Positions 21,595 to 32,737 of a stretch of DNA of 64,000 bases are shown piece after piece. Under the pieces are notes generated by a model that was not told where the DNA came from, ran no database searches, and saw nothing but the letters and a program-made list of their open reading frames with translations. The DNA comes from Xylogone sp. PMI_703 (lineage: Eukaryota > Ascomycota > Leotiomycetes): positions 186,001 to 250,000 of the forward strand of contig JAJTUQ010000015.1 of the NCBI GenBank assembly GCA_021399445.1, given 5' to 3'. Position numbers and translations under genes: made by a program. Position 1 is the stretch's first letter, and every line of letters begins with the position of its first letter.

Positions 21595-22998
21595 ATTTCA
21601 CTAAAATAGTGAAGCTTCACAATTAATGCTGTGGAGATAGAAGGATGAAAAAGATTCAATAATGCAACTGTTGTTCGTTTGTTCAATCCGCGTGTGTTAA
21701 AGTCCCCCTTCTTGTTGTTTTTTTCTTTCTTTAATGAATAATTTAGATATTCTCTCTTCGGGCTATCTTGGAGGCTTTAGATTCAAGTAACTACGGCCTT
21801 TCTATGCCCGTTTTTTTTAAAAACAATGATTTTTAGGAGGTTTCGATGATTCTAAGAAAACTCTAATGGAAAGATACAAACCATACCAGTAGCGGCAAGA
21901 TATATAGATTGGTCACCCGTAGTTATCTAATTTTAGATCATTACGGTAATAATTTTAGACTTTTCTATAACATTAGAAATTTCTATTTTTATGGCCTTCC
22001 TAGTGTTAGATCCTTACTATCAAATATGACTTATATATACTCCACATATTCATACTGTACCGCATCTTGATTATATATATATAGTTTTGGTAGTTACCAT
22101 CAAGTGAAATATCCGAAGCCAATAGGGAAAGGTTACGATAATTGGTCAGCTCTGAATATCACTATGCATGGCTACCAGCAGTTGTCCGAAATGCAATACC
22201 TTCCATGAATTGTATTGTAGTTTTATTATAGATAGTTAATTGAATATAATTGATATGCATACCACGGACCGAGATCCAAGCCCATCCAACCCTTACATTA
22301 GGCATTTATTTGGAGGACCTCGGCATCCCTAGTGGATCCGTCAGCATATCCAAGTTATGAGGGTGGGAAGAATGCGACTCAGCTGATACTTTATCGGTTG
22401 CTCTTTTGTAGGGGTTCCGAGTATAAGTTAATGGGTAGTATTAACTAATAATGGATTCCACGAGACGTTGACGATTTTCGCACGGCCAAAGCTTAAGAGG
22501 GGTTTCAGTGAGTTGCGGGCACACTAGACGCTAGATGGATTGGAGCATCAGAGTATTGGCCTAATATGTTTAGTATAGGTAATATAACTTATGGGGTTTC
22601 CTAGTATTTTAGCCAATGATATAAATATCAGAAAATCAATCTGGTGTCTGGGGTAAAATGGTCGCACCTTGTAGATTGGTGGAAGAATTTTGATTATTAA
22701 TGAAGTTACCTCGCTCCTTTACATACATACATACTGTCGGAACAATGGTCCCGACGTGGTAAAAATCAAAGAATTAATTGAATTATTAATTATCCTACGA
22801 TGCAATTACAGTACAATTTATAGTGGGAATTGCATTAGCGGATTACGAAGAGAAAGGCCTCGCACAGCAGGGTTCTCCTGACTATTCCAATTGAGGCAGT
22901 AACAATTTACGGTCCGTATGCGCAACCGTATTTGTTCTGGCACAGCAACCGCAAGTTGACGGCTCCTAAGTATGATACCGCTAACCACCCACCCCGCG
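21595..22998. other. intergenic, AT-rich
   Basis: No gene is supported. Contains a T-run (21810-21818) and an AT-alternating tract at 22071-22083 (tatatatatatag). ORFs at 22690-22881 and 22818-23006 are short, unrelated and overlap each other on opposite strands. Confidence 0.5.
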
Positions 22999-24273
22999 TT
23001 AATCAAACCCGAAATTACATTTGGGACAGGTAACTGGGGTCATCGCTGTCTTTCTAGCGTAGGGTTCCTCTCGCACGTACGTGATCTGGAATTCTGGAGG
23101 GCGCTCCTTATCGTCAAGAATAGTAGCTTCGAAAAGGTGATACATTTCGTCTACCTGCTCACTTCCAGACCTGTTTCTAGTCGCATCTGACTTGGTCAGT
23201 TTTCGCTGGTTAATTTCATCCTTTGCTTCCGCGGCATCATATGTTCTCATCTTATTCTTGATTAAACATTCAGGGTGAAACCAGATCCTGCAGGCTTTGT
23301 TCCCGCAAATAAACATCTTGGAATCGGGGTTGCAATAACCATGGCATAAACACCGCTTCTTGATCTCCTGTGGAGAGTATACATTAACAAAACACCGATC
23401 GGGAAATTACAGATCGAAACTCACCGACAACTTCCCGGTTAACCAGTTAAACGTCTGGCGCCAAAAGAGTTCTGGAGGTTGCCCCCCGTCGTCTTCTCTC
23501 CAGTGACTCACATCAGCTATACCTGCAAATGTGAGAAGGCTAATTACATCAAGGTAGTTAGATCCGATAAGTTCGTGGCACCCGTGATATGGCTGCTTCC
23601 CGGAGTTCGGATCAGTGATACATGGTCCCGGAGTGAGATCGAGCGGTAACTCTTTCGCCCAGTATAACCATGCAACCTATATATTTAGTCCGTGGCATAG
23701 AAGAATCTGTTGGAAAAGCTCGACTTACTAACGCATAAATATGTTGAGGATCATCCCCCCTGATCCCAAGAATCTTGGCGACCCAGAAGGACTCAGGTTT
23801 CTCAGACCTACTTCCCACTCTATTAACATACACAAAATTGCCGACTGAATACCTTATCCCATTAACTAGACCAAGCTTTAGCCCTACCAGAATAGTAAAT
23901 GCTCGCACTAGACAGGTATGCGTTATTAAAGTCACTTACCAAGAAAGTTGTTATTCTTAGTTATTCGATCCCAGGCATGTTCAGGGGTAACCTTGTAATA
24001 CAGATCTAAATCACTGGATTTCTTTTCTGGATCTAAAATGAATGGGCATTTATAAAGTTCGAGACCATGAGATGGTTGGCCCCTTTCACGAAGTCCATCG
24101 CTGCCATCTATGGAATGCGCATACTGAACTTTGAATGGTGCATCGTGACCAGCATCGTCATCAGCACCTTCTCCAACGGAGCTCCTCCAGCTATGCACGG
24201 TCGTCATGTCTCTGCGGTTGCTTCTAGCTAGGTCTTGGGATAGTAATGCGTTGATCGCTACGATTGTTTGCAC
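22999..24273 (-). CDS. BAH-PHD domain protein (chromatin reader)
   Basis: Four exons rebuild an uninterrupted 377-residue protein: 24273-23940, 23907-23729, 23676-23425 and 23367-22999. The introns (31, 52, 57 bp) have GTAAGT, GTAAGT and GTGAGT donors and CTAG, ATAG and ACAG acceptors, and all phases agree. Residues ~120-250 form a BAH domain (YSVGNFVYVNRVGS, ESFWVAKILGIRGDDPQHIYALV, LYWAKELPLDL, HELIGSNYLDVI, then FTFAGIADVSHW). A PHD-type zinc finger follows: CLC, FICGNKAC, IWFHPEC and a terminal CPKC. Such proteins bind nucleosomes or modified histone tails in the nucleus. Between WFHPEC and CPKC there are about 75 residues, a charged insertion much longer than in a standard PHD finger. 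The first ~110 residues are less conserved in style. No damage is seen. Confidence 0.85.
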
Positions 24274-25614
24274 TAAAAGTAATAGGATCTAGAACTTCTG
24301 AGCTTGTAAATTGGTGCACTCGTATCAATTGCTGTAGCTACTGGAATAGCGGCGGTTTATTTGATTATTTATTACCTTGCACGAGATTTCAATTCACTGA
24401 CAAATGACCATGGATGTACCATTGACTCCTGGTCCATCAGAATCAGGCTTGGCGAAACCAAAGGACTCTAATCACACCCTGCAATGGGGACGACTAGTCC
24501 AACTACCAGCGTTGTTGGGCAGTCATTCTGCACGTCACACAATACCCTGGTCAGCGGTGGCAGAAGCAACACAGCAATACATCATGTCATTACTGCATCA
24601 CCTCGGATGGTGACTTATTATTCTTATTTCTATGAAAATTAGCAAAGATTCCGGAAGCTGTATTCACTTAACGTGACGAGCTTGGCCTGTCATCCTCAGA
24701 TGAGGTGAAGGGGCGCGTCATGTTCGGCTGTCGGGATATATCCGAGAATATTGTCGACTGTCATCACTGTCATCATTAAAATGCTGACATCAACTAGGAG
24801 CACTCGTTGTACCCACTTTATCCGTGCAAGTCGAAACTATTCCAATAAAATTTCAAAAGCAGTGAATAATGCAAGAATTCACCATGTCATCCGTCTATTT
24901 GCGACTCAGGAAACCTCGATTTCGCAATTCATGGCTATACTATAGCTGTGGCCCCGTTCATAGCACTCCAACGGTTGGATATCGACAAAGTCGCTGCGAA
25001 TACTTTGAACCGCAACGGGCATCTCTTTGGTCAGGTAATTCCCTTAGATAATTAGCCCACCAAAAACAGAACCGCCTTCCTCCGTCGGATAAGTCAGCTT
25101 GAGCACAATAGTTTCCATACGGCACGGAACCCCCCTCCCTTTCCCCCTTCCTCTCTACAAAGTTATATTGAAGGAAGGCTACCCACATCAGATGATCAGA
25201 GATATTAATCCGTGCGATTACATTTCACGACAACACTGCTTTAAACCGCGTGGAAGTTTTGAACATAGACATTTAATGAGAGTTTATGGTGGATTGGGTT
25301 CAATGTTGCAATCGCTGTGAGTTGGAGAAAGTGGCGTGCTGCATATTAAGAACAACACGACATATCCATAATACGGGATGATCATGGCTGATAAGCCTAG
25401 ATAATAGGTAACTGAGATGGCGACTTAAACTTGAAGTCCCAGCCATCGATAGGAAACCAGTGAGCTCTCGTTTCTCTCTGTATCTGCAGTGGATAATTTT
25501 CAACGCATATACTTTTACCAAGTATAAGATCTACGGACTCATCCAGCTTCGAGAATAATCCCATAAAATAGTCGCTCATTCAATTTTCGGGATAACGCCA
25601 GAATACTATATTGC
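24274..25614. other. intergenic between divergent genes
   Basis: Region between the minus-strand BAH-PHD gene and the plus-strand Zn2Cys6 gene; it must hold both promoters. A 69-codon plus ORF (24404-24613) and several short ones lack recognisable domains. I can define no promoter element by eye. Confidence 0.45.
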
Positions 25615-26956
25615 GTGGAAAAAGGAACGGTGGCAATGGCAGCTACTGGCTTGCAACAAACGCCAGCCTTTGAAGCAGAGGTTCCTAGTACGTCTAGTTA
25701 CCGTGGTCCCGACTGTCATCGTTCCGACTGTCATCGTTACGGCAGTGGGCCTCACAACTCCAACAAAAGGCAATTCCGAGCCAGTAATTATCACGGCAAC
25801 AAAATCAAACAGGAGATGCCAAATATCAGTCCGGTTCTGGCGCATCCACATGCCACGATTTATCGCGGATGTGAACCGCATTTTCCGTATGGTGTCTTTT
25901 GGGCGCCTGCCCAACCGCTACGGAGTGATCTGGACGAACTAAGGATGCGGATGCATCATAAATATAACCTGCCAGACCTTATTCACGCCAATGGCAGCCG
26001 GAGGTCTAAGGTCTTGATTGCGTGTAGGCATTGCCGGAGGCGTAAAGTAAGTGAACTTGGTCCCTCATTATATTACAAAAGACAAAAATTCTTTCGGTCA
26101 TGCATCATTACCACGACAAGTTGCCTTCCCAACAAGGACTCAACTCAATGTCGTCCAATGAAATATGGCATCGCTGATAGTCCCATCTGCCTAGATTCGC
26201 TGCCAGCAACAGCCAGGAAAGGCGTGCCAGAACTGCGAACGGGGGAAGCTGCAATGCATTATTGAGCGTGTGCAACGGGCACATACGTCACGTATGTCTG
26301 CTCACGTGGAAGAAACGAACCCGGAGAATGGTAATGGCTATTCGGCCAGACCCCCGGAACTCATGTCGCCATCTGGTTCGCGCGGCCAACCGCCTGGGGT
26401 TGACTCCCTGCTGGGTGTCCCTGTTGTTGGTGATGCCTCAGGGTTGGTAAGGACCAGTATTCTTACGAGTGGATGCGAGGTTATGGCCACGTCCGTATCC
26501 ACAGAACATAGGTTACAGGATCTTTGTGTACCACTTAAAGAAACCGGTCGGCTAATACAAACCAAATGGACCTCTCTGGGCCATGACAATACGCATATGT
26601 GGAACCGCGGATTAGATTCTTCAGTCCCTTTCGTCAAAGATGGCATACCCCCAAACCCAGGCAAGCCAACGCTACAAGATTTCCCTCAGAACGGAACTCC
26701 ACAAGCAATTCGGAAATATGACCTTCCACAAATAGCCTACCAGGGATCACAAATGTTATTCCAAGAGCTTGGGGTGGAACGGTCCAAAATTAGCCACTTC
26801 GCTGCTTGTGCGGATCACAACTATCCAGACGTGATCTACCCTCCCTCAGCTACCACGCTTTCAAACTCTTCAGCGGGGTCTGGCAGGTCGCATATCCCGA
26901 ACAATGACTCTTTACCTAGTTTAAAAGTGGCGTTCAAAGATTTCATACCTAAGTGA
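25615..26956 (+). CDS. short Zn2Cys6 transcription factor
   Basis: Exon 1 (25615-26046) and exon 2 (26195-26956) join through a phase-0 intron (GTAAGT at 26047, CCTAG ending 26194, 148 bp) to give 397 residues. The junction falls inside the zinc cluster and completes it: C-x2-C-x6-C-x7-C-x2-C-x6-C (CRHCRRRK | IRC ... CQNCERGKLQC), at residues ~136-164. This is the fungal binuclear Zn2Cys6 DNA-binding fold. The N-terminal 130 residues are His/Ser/Pro-rich and the C-terminal 230 residues are polar and probably disordered. I see no fungal-specific transcription factor (middle homology) domain, so this is a short regulator type. Exon 1 has a local duplication, GACTGTCATCGTTCC/GACTGTCATCGTTAC (about 25711-25740). 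The first ATG in frame is used as start; nothing better is upstream. The frame is intact. Confidence 0.75.
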
Positions 26957-27006
26957 TCGGAAACGACGGACTAGAGAGAGCTCGAAGGTGAGAGCTTATC
27001 AACTAG

Positions 27007-27313
27007 TGTCCGAAAGACCTAGAGAATATTAGAGATATTACTACACGTGGCCACAGGCAGCTAATATCTTAGCATATAGATTCTTCCTACGAACCCGGCG
27101 CGCTACATATCAATAGTAGGGCCACACTTGTGCTCTCGTACAAGGGAGTGGCTGAGGTATATATATAAGGAAGGTAGAGACACACTACACAAAAGAAATA
27201 GGAAGTAACAGGAAGCGGTAGGACGCAGCAGGAAGCAACAGGAAGCAATGGAAGCTATATGCACATAGCTGAACCTTGTGATATGCGGGCTTATCATTCA
27301 TATCTACGGATCA
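27007..27313. mobile_element. solo LTR with AACTAG target duplication
   Basis: 307 bp bounded by TG (TGTCCGAAAG...) and CA (...ACGGATCA), flanked by identical AACTAG at 27001-27006 and 27314-27319. An internal TATATATATA box at 27159-27168 is followed by a purine-rich region, as expected for an LTR promoter and R region. There is no internal retroelement sequence on either side, so it is a recombined solo LTR. It begins 51 bp after the stop codon of the Zn2Cys6 gene, so it may supply or disturb that gene's 3' end. The duplication reads as 6 bp; 5 bp is usual, and one base may be chance. Confidence 0.6.
27198..27257 (+). repeat. decamer tandem repeat inside the LTR
   Basis: About five to six degenerate copies of a 10-bp unit CAGGAAGCAA (aggaagtaa, caggaagcgg, taggacgcag, caggaagcaa, caggaagcaa, tggaagc). 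Confidence 0.7.
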
Positions 27314-27319
27314 AACTAG

Positions 27320-28884
27320 CTACGAACATGGTTATGTGCACAGGTGGGTTTTTCAGGACTTTAGTAGTTTGATTAATGGAGCAATCTTAGTTTATTAAAG
27401 TATATTTAATATATATTCCACTGAAATCATATTCATATCAACTAAGCAGCTGAATCTTCGATTTATATCCTTATTTATGCCCTAGATATGCTGTACACTC
27501 TGACACTTATTGTTAAGAAGTAGGCATGTAAATGTGCAGGCGGAGCTGGGATACAGGTAGGCTGGTGGAGATTCACTTTCTACCATACACGTGGCGATGG
27601 CCTAGGGGAAAGTCCTATATACGTATATGTAGTAGTAGCCGTAGTATCTACAGCAAACAAGTCTTCTTTCCTGGCGTGTCAACTAGATTTAAACCTTTCC
27701 CCATTCTACCGAACCTACCATCTAATTGATCGGTTGCCTTCTAGCTACACTTTACAACCCTACAGACGATTCCCACATTTATTGCATACTGCTATAGTAC
27801 GTATCGAAGGTATCCACCGATAGCACTCCCACGGCAGTTGGGCATTCTTTGTATTACTTTGAAAGGCTAATCATTGCCTAATCTTTCCTGGTGTACGATC
27901 AGGTCACAAATTTGCTACATGGTTCTAAGAAATATTCTAGTATAGCTGGTAGAATTTCTGGGGGTGCGTGACTGTGGGCCTTGGGCTGGGGGAATGCCTG
28001 GGACTCGGATGGTATCTACCTCCCCTCGACGGCTCCTTTAATGGCTGCCCGATGGCTCTGCCGTGCGGGAACCCTATCCGGGCCTAATGAACAGACCTCC
28101 TTTGCGTCGCCAGCTCATCACCTTGCCTAATGCTGTGCTTCACGAATCCTAAACGAAAATCGTAGTGCTACCAAGACCCTACCAAGGCCTTTAGCCATAG
28201 TAATAGACAGTTCCGAAGATTCGCTGGCCGTGAGTCCCTAGTGTTACTACTGGCGACCTTTCATGCGGCTAGTATCACTCAGTGAGGTATATTTGAGAAC
28301 AGGGATTCATTGATTGCGCGTGTTCCGGCCAGTACGCAAACTTAGTCTCTTGACCAACTACCGGGCCCGTGGCAAACCGATTAGGTTGGCAAATCGGCCA
28401 GAACATATATAGTGTATCCATGGCAATTGACATTGAAATACGGCTGTGGTGATGACGTTCGGAACGCGTTGTCCGTGCGTTCTAGCCGGGCGCGGAGGTC
28501 TATGGATCAGTCACTTAGGGTCTAACACACTGCAGAGATAGGTCATTTCTGAATGGATGGCGCCATTGGCCGTTGGCTCCTTGGCAGTGGTCTCGTTTAT
28601 GTCCTATTGGTCACTACTGTAGTTCAAATAAAGCTCTGTCCCTTGAGTGCGGTATATTACCATAGCCATGAAATTCTTGCTAACCACCCAATTGCCTCCG
28701 TTTGCTTATTTCGGTTTTTCATATCAGATAAAGAGAATCACCTGCACGTCCCAGATTATCAAATATGTATTTTCGACAAAATGAAGCAGATGGTAATATT
28801 AACCAATGAAGTGAAGGACTGGCAGGAGCGGGACTTTAATATTCCGCGCCGAAAGGTTTTATGCTAGGGACGGCTTGTACAGTA
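27320..28884. other. intergenic, no supported gene
   Basis: Mixed composition with a CG-rich patch at 27960-28140. A 104-codon plus ORF (28553-28867) starts with a hydrophobic segment (LLGSGLVYVLLVTTVV) but shows no known domain, so I do not call it. It ends immediately before the pogo element. Confidence 0.45.
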
Positions 28885-30758
28885 ACGTAATTCCCGGTCT
28901 GTCCGGCCACCCGGTCGGTCCGGCCCCCTCCCCACCACTTTGAGCATACTACTACAATACAAAATATTCAACCACAAAACAATTATATTGCAATTTATCT
29001 AGTTATTAGCTAAACCAGGGCATTTAGTGATTCTATGCCTTACAATTCCACACCTTGAGCACTTAGGTGGCCGTCGCTGTGGTGCTGACAAAGCTTGAGT
29101 TGCATCCTCCGGATTTGCCCCCCCTACTACTTCCTGAGCAATTGTATTCAATTGAACCAATTCCTGGGCTTCCTGTGCTGTTAATGAGCCTGTATGGGCT
29201 ATTTGCTTTTTAGACTTTTTGGATTTTCGTTGAATTAATTGGTTGACGGCTTTCAAATCCTCTACTTCTTTGGCCAAAAATATAGTACTATGTATAGTCA
29301 TTAGGCATCCCTTTATAAGCTGAGCAAACGCAATTCTAGTAGGTGTAGAAGGACTCTTATGCAACCGGAGCCTTGATTGGATGGCCTCATATTGTTTTTG
29401 CAATTGAATTGTGTTCTGTGGCGTCTCTGGAACTTAAGATGTCCCTGAATTACTATGAGAACTCCCAGGAGGGGTAAAAGTCTTCTTAACTTCAATTCGC
29501 AATTTAGATATAACGTGAGTGAGATCATAAGGAACTAACCCAGTAGCCGCAAATCTTTGACTAATATTGTTTGAATTGAAGGTTTGTTGGCGTATAGTTG
29601 GATATATTTCCAGAAAGTCAAGCTTCTCAATATATTTAAATATCTTTGCATATCTTCTTTTCTACCTTCCTCTCATACGTACGTTTCAAAACCGCAAAAC
29701 AGCTCATATCTAAAGGCTGTAGAATATAAGATGAATGTGGAGGCATACAGACAGTAATAATATTGTTTTGAATACAATATCGGTCGAATTCAGGGGTCAT
29801 ATGGCTGTTATGGCCATCAAGGACAAGCATACGATATTGACCTTTGAGCTTAGCTCTACTGAATGGCTCAAATATCTTTTGAAACCATTCAAAGCTAATA
29901 TCGTTATTAGTGCACCCATTATCACTAACCTTAATTGTTCAATCTGTTGGTAGGCCGTCAAACTACCCAAGGATTTTGACCTTTCCTTTGAATATAATCA
30001 TAAGAAGTAAAGTTTAACCATTAGCACTAATCGATTTAATGGCTATTACTCACTCTTTATTGTCAGGTTCTAGAAGTGGAAGTTTACCATAGTAATCAGA
30101 AGAGGTAACTATTTTAGTAAAAGCAATAACATTTATAGTAAAGCTAGTCTCATCAAAGTTATATGTGTTCTCATCTAGAATCCCATATTGTACTTTTGTA
30201 GCAATCACATTGTCAAACTACTCTCGAATAAGCCTTGGGTCTTTGCATTTGGCTCGTTTATAGTTATATCGACGTATATATTTGGTAATTAACTTTGAGT
30301 AACGCTTTATGAAGTCCTTAATCCAATTTTTGCTTATTGGCCGAGGAGGGGTAAGCTCTCTACGCTCAGCAATCAAAATATTAGCCATTGATCGAACGTC
30401 TGAAGATCTAAGAGATAAGCCGCGTTTGCCCATAGATAATATCCATTGTACAAGCGATTGTTCTTCAATTGGGGACATTCTAAAGCTTCCATTGTATGTG
30501 GTTCCTAATTGAGGGTAGCCTTGTAGACGTTCATAAAGTGTAGATCTAGGAACGTCAAAAACGCGTGCGGCATGTCGAACAGACGTGACTTTGTGATTTT
30601 TGATCGCATTTATAGCAAGAAGGATTCTCCCTTCTTGATTTGAGGCCGGCTTTTTAGGCATTTGAGCGTGTGTTGATGTAGAATAATTGAGCTGAAATTA
30701 GTTGTGTTGGTGGATTTGATGATTTGGTGGGGGAGGCCAGACCGACCGGGAATTACGT
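28885..30758 (-). mobile_element. Fot/pogo-like DNA transposon, RIP-damaged
   Basis: 1874 bp element with terminal inverted repeats ACGTAATTCCCGGTC(T/G)GTC(C/T)GGCC at 28885 and, inverted, ending 30758. It is flanked on both sides by the TA dinucleotide (28883-28884 and 30759-30760), the target duplication of Tc1/mariner/pogo elements. It carries one transposase reading on the minus strand. TIRs and TSD are well kept whereas the ORF has several stops, which indicates inactivation after insertion rather than slow decay. Confidence 0.85.
28999..30661 (-). pseudogene. pogo/Fot transposase (HTH + DDE_1), broken
   Basis: From ATG 30661: a psq-type helix-turn-helix (SVRHAARVFDVPRSTLYERL), then a CENP-B-type HTH (MSPIEEQSLVQWI ... 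NWIKDFIKRYSKL). The frame then passes five stops (30218-30220 TAG, 30050-30052 TGA, 30014-30016 TAA, 29963-29965 TAG, 29939-29941 TGA) while remaining homologous to the DDE_1 domain: NFDETSFTI (first Asp), VLDGHNSHMTPEF (second) and PPHSSYILQPLDMSCF (third). A one-base slip near 29640 leads into the C-terminal part, with TPP...GTS, a TAA at 29434-29436 and RLRLHKSP, ending with a CxxC...H...C zinc knuckle (CSRCGIVRHRITKC) at 28999. All six stops sit where TGG (Trp) is the expected ancestral codon, which is typical of RIP. Confidence 0.85.
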
Positions 30759-30794
30759 TAACACGTTCCGATTTACGTACAGTACTAGTAGATA

Positions 30795-31368
30795 ATAATC
30801 CGGGATTTGCCGATTTACACCAAAACTCACTAAGTTCAGTATAACTTTAATTATAAAAATTATATTATTAAACTACTTTACATTATTTATAGTTTTATCA
30901 ATTCAAAATTTAAATCAATAAAGCTATTATTTTCTAATATCAATTAAAAGTTAATAAAATATAATTTTATAAAATTTATATGTAAATTAAGTTAAGCGAA
31001 ATCTAAGATCAAAAATAACACTTTTACTTTACAGTCTCTTTATTTAATCAATTCATGACAAAATCCTTTATAATTTAAACATACTAAAATATCTTTAATT
31101 ATTTTTATAAATTTAAATTTTCAAGTAAAAATCTTTCGTGGTTGTTGATTTATTCTTGGTTAAACTTTATGTGTTAAAAATTAATACTTTTTTATTATTT
31201 AAATTATCTTAAGAACAAATAAATATTTTCAAACCAAAACAATTCTATAAGATTTGCTTACTTCTTAATAACTTAAATATTCAATTTATAATTATACACC
31301 AAAGTTGGTGTAAAGTTATAAGCTTTTAAAAAGTGAGAGTTTAAGTCGCGAAAAAAATCACGGATTAT
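30795..31368. mobile_element. AT-rich MITE-like element
   Basis: 574 bp of very AT-rich sequence bounded by short inverted repeats ATAATCCG(G/T)GATTT (left from 30795, right ending 31368) and flanked by TA on both sides (30793-30794, 31369-31370). Secondary inverted words lie inside the ends: TTTACACC...ACTCACT on the left, AGTGAGAGT and TTGGTGTAAAGTTATA on the right. It contains no ORF. This fits a non-autonomous Tc1/mariner-type element, possibly AT-enriched by RIP. The TIRs are short, so chance is not excluded. It lies only 34 bp from the pogo element but the TIR sequences differ. Confidence 0.5.
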
Positions 31369-31370
31369 TA

Positions 31371-31953
31371 TTGTTTCCTACTGTAAAACGAGCGCTATAA
31401 GGCTTTTGGACGACAAATATGTGAAACTATTATCGATAGAACGGGCGAGCCGGACAATGCGGGTAAGAAATATTTGTGCTAGCCGATCTTGGGAAACCCG
31501 AATTCAAGGAGACCGTTCATAGAATAGCGGCGACCTACAAACGAAAGAACGACGAAATAGAGTTATGACGAGTGGCTATGTAAGTATTAAAACCCGCGAT
31601 ATAAACTGCATTCATTTAGCTAATTCTGGGGATGAAGAGGCTGGATATTGTCTGTTTCACGAAATAGTGGGAAGATGTTGAGCTCTTTCGTGAATATTCT
31701 AGAAGAAAGACTGTTGAATATATTTCCACTCTGGCCCCGCAGTCTCGGCATTTGGGAACTCAAACACGGGATTTTGATGCTTTGATGTGCGGTAGGGTAT
31801 TCAAATTTAGCAATCTAGTTCCGCACTGAGATTTTCCATCTTTATACAAGATCTCACTCCCAGCAAAATGCGATCTGAACACCGAGCCAGAGTATTCTTT
31901 CACGGCGGCGACTGTTCGTGGATAAAGTTTCATGGGCTCTCTCGTCCTTAATT
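31371..31953. other. intergenic, no supported gene
   Basis: No ORF with recognisable content. It ends at a sharp junction with the Helitron 3' copy (common sequence begins at ACCTAAAAACTGCAG). Confidence 0.45.
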
Positions 31954-32656
31954 ACCTAAAAACTGCAGAGAATCATTTCAGCCCAGAGAAGCCAGAATTC
32001 TCCATACAACTAATAGTAGAGGATTCAACTCTGGACGTCTTAAAGGATCTGCTGTCCCGTCGTGGGGAAGGATATGTGGTCCATAATCCTTTAAAAATTA
32101 AAGTTCCTGAGGCGGAACTGTTGTCGGACTCTTTCAGTAGTGGCGATCCATTTCCTGATGGGTTTGATGGCACCTCTACCACTGACACTGATGACGGGCC
32201 AAAGTTACCAGCTTCCGCTTTTACTCCAGGTGACAAAGTTGCAGTTCAGGCATGGTTTGGATGTTACAATTTTAACAACAGGACAGGTCCCACCTTTAGA
32301 TTGTTGAAACTGTGGAAGTTACAACCAAGTTTTTCTGGGATCTCCGAGCCAAGGCAGGGATCCAATTACCCCGCGCAAGAGAAGACGGGTGATTTAAACG
32401 GTCAAAAAAAAGGCAAGGAGCTCTTTTTAACAGGAAGCCACATGCCCCTAGGAAGCATGTATATCCGGACTCCCTGTCTCTTCTCTGTCAGTGGTAAGTT
32501 TTTTGCTTAATGATAACTCTCCTGAAAAAGAGTTTGACACAGCTTGTTACTGTACAGTAATTAATTAATACTGTTTGCTGGTATATTTATTTATTTAGTT
32601 CACGTGACCCAATAAGTACGAAGGCTTCATGCGAGCCGCAGGCTAGCAATCTCGTG
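31954..32656 (+). mobile_element. truncated Helitron 3' end (copy of 18256-18956)
   Basis: About 703 bp almost identical to 18256-18956, covering the second half of the accessory ORF, the 3' non-coding segment (TAATTAATACTGTTTGCTGG), CACGTG and the terminal hairpin, ending at CTCGTG 32656. Its reading of the accessory protein is in frame from 31968 to about 32330. It then shifts by one base (tttttctgggatctcc here, gtgtttctggatctcc in the full copy), so the C-terminal nuclear signal is lost. The left junction lacks any Helitron 5' sequence. It is either a 5'-truncated insertion or the capturing end of a non-autonomous Helitron whose 5' part lies further left. Confidence 0.8.
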
Positions 32657-32737
32657 ATAGTCTCATAATTTTAATGAAGCTAGCACTGTTATAGTTAGCC
32701 AGACAATAAGCGAATTATTCCCTGTACCAATCAGGCT

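Noticed and set aside
27198..27257. CRISPR-like spaced repeat
   Set aside because: Ten-bp units are contiguous with no spacers, the organism is eukaryotic, and the array lies inside an LTR.
28553..28867. 104-codon ORF with a hydrophobic start
   Set aside because: No domain, no splice partner, isolated next to a transposon; length alone does not support a gene.
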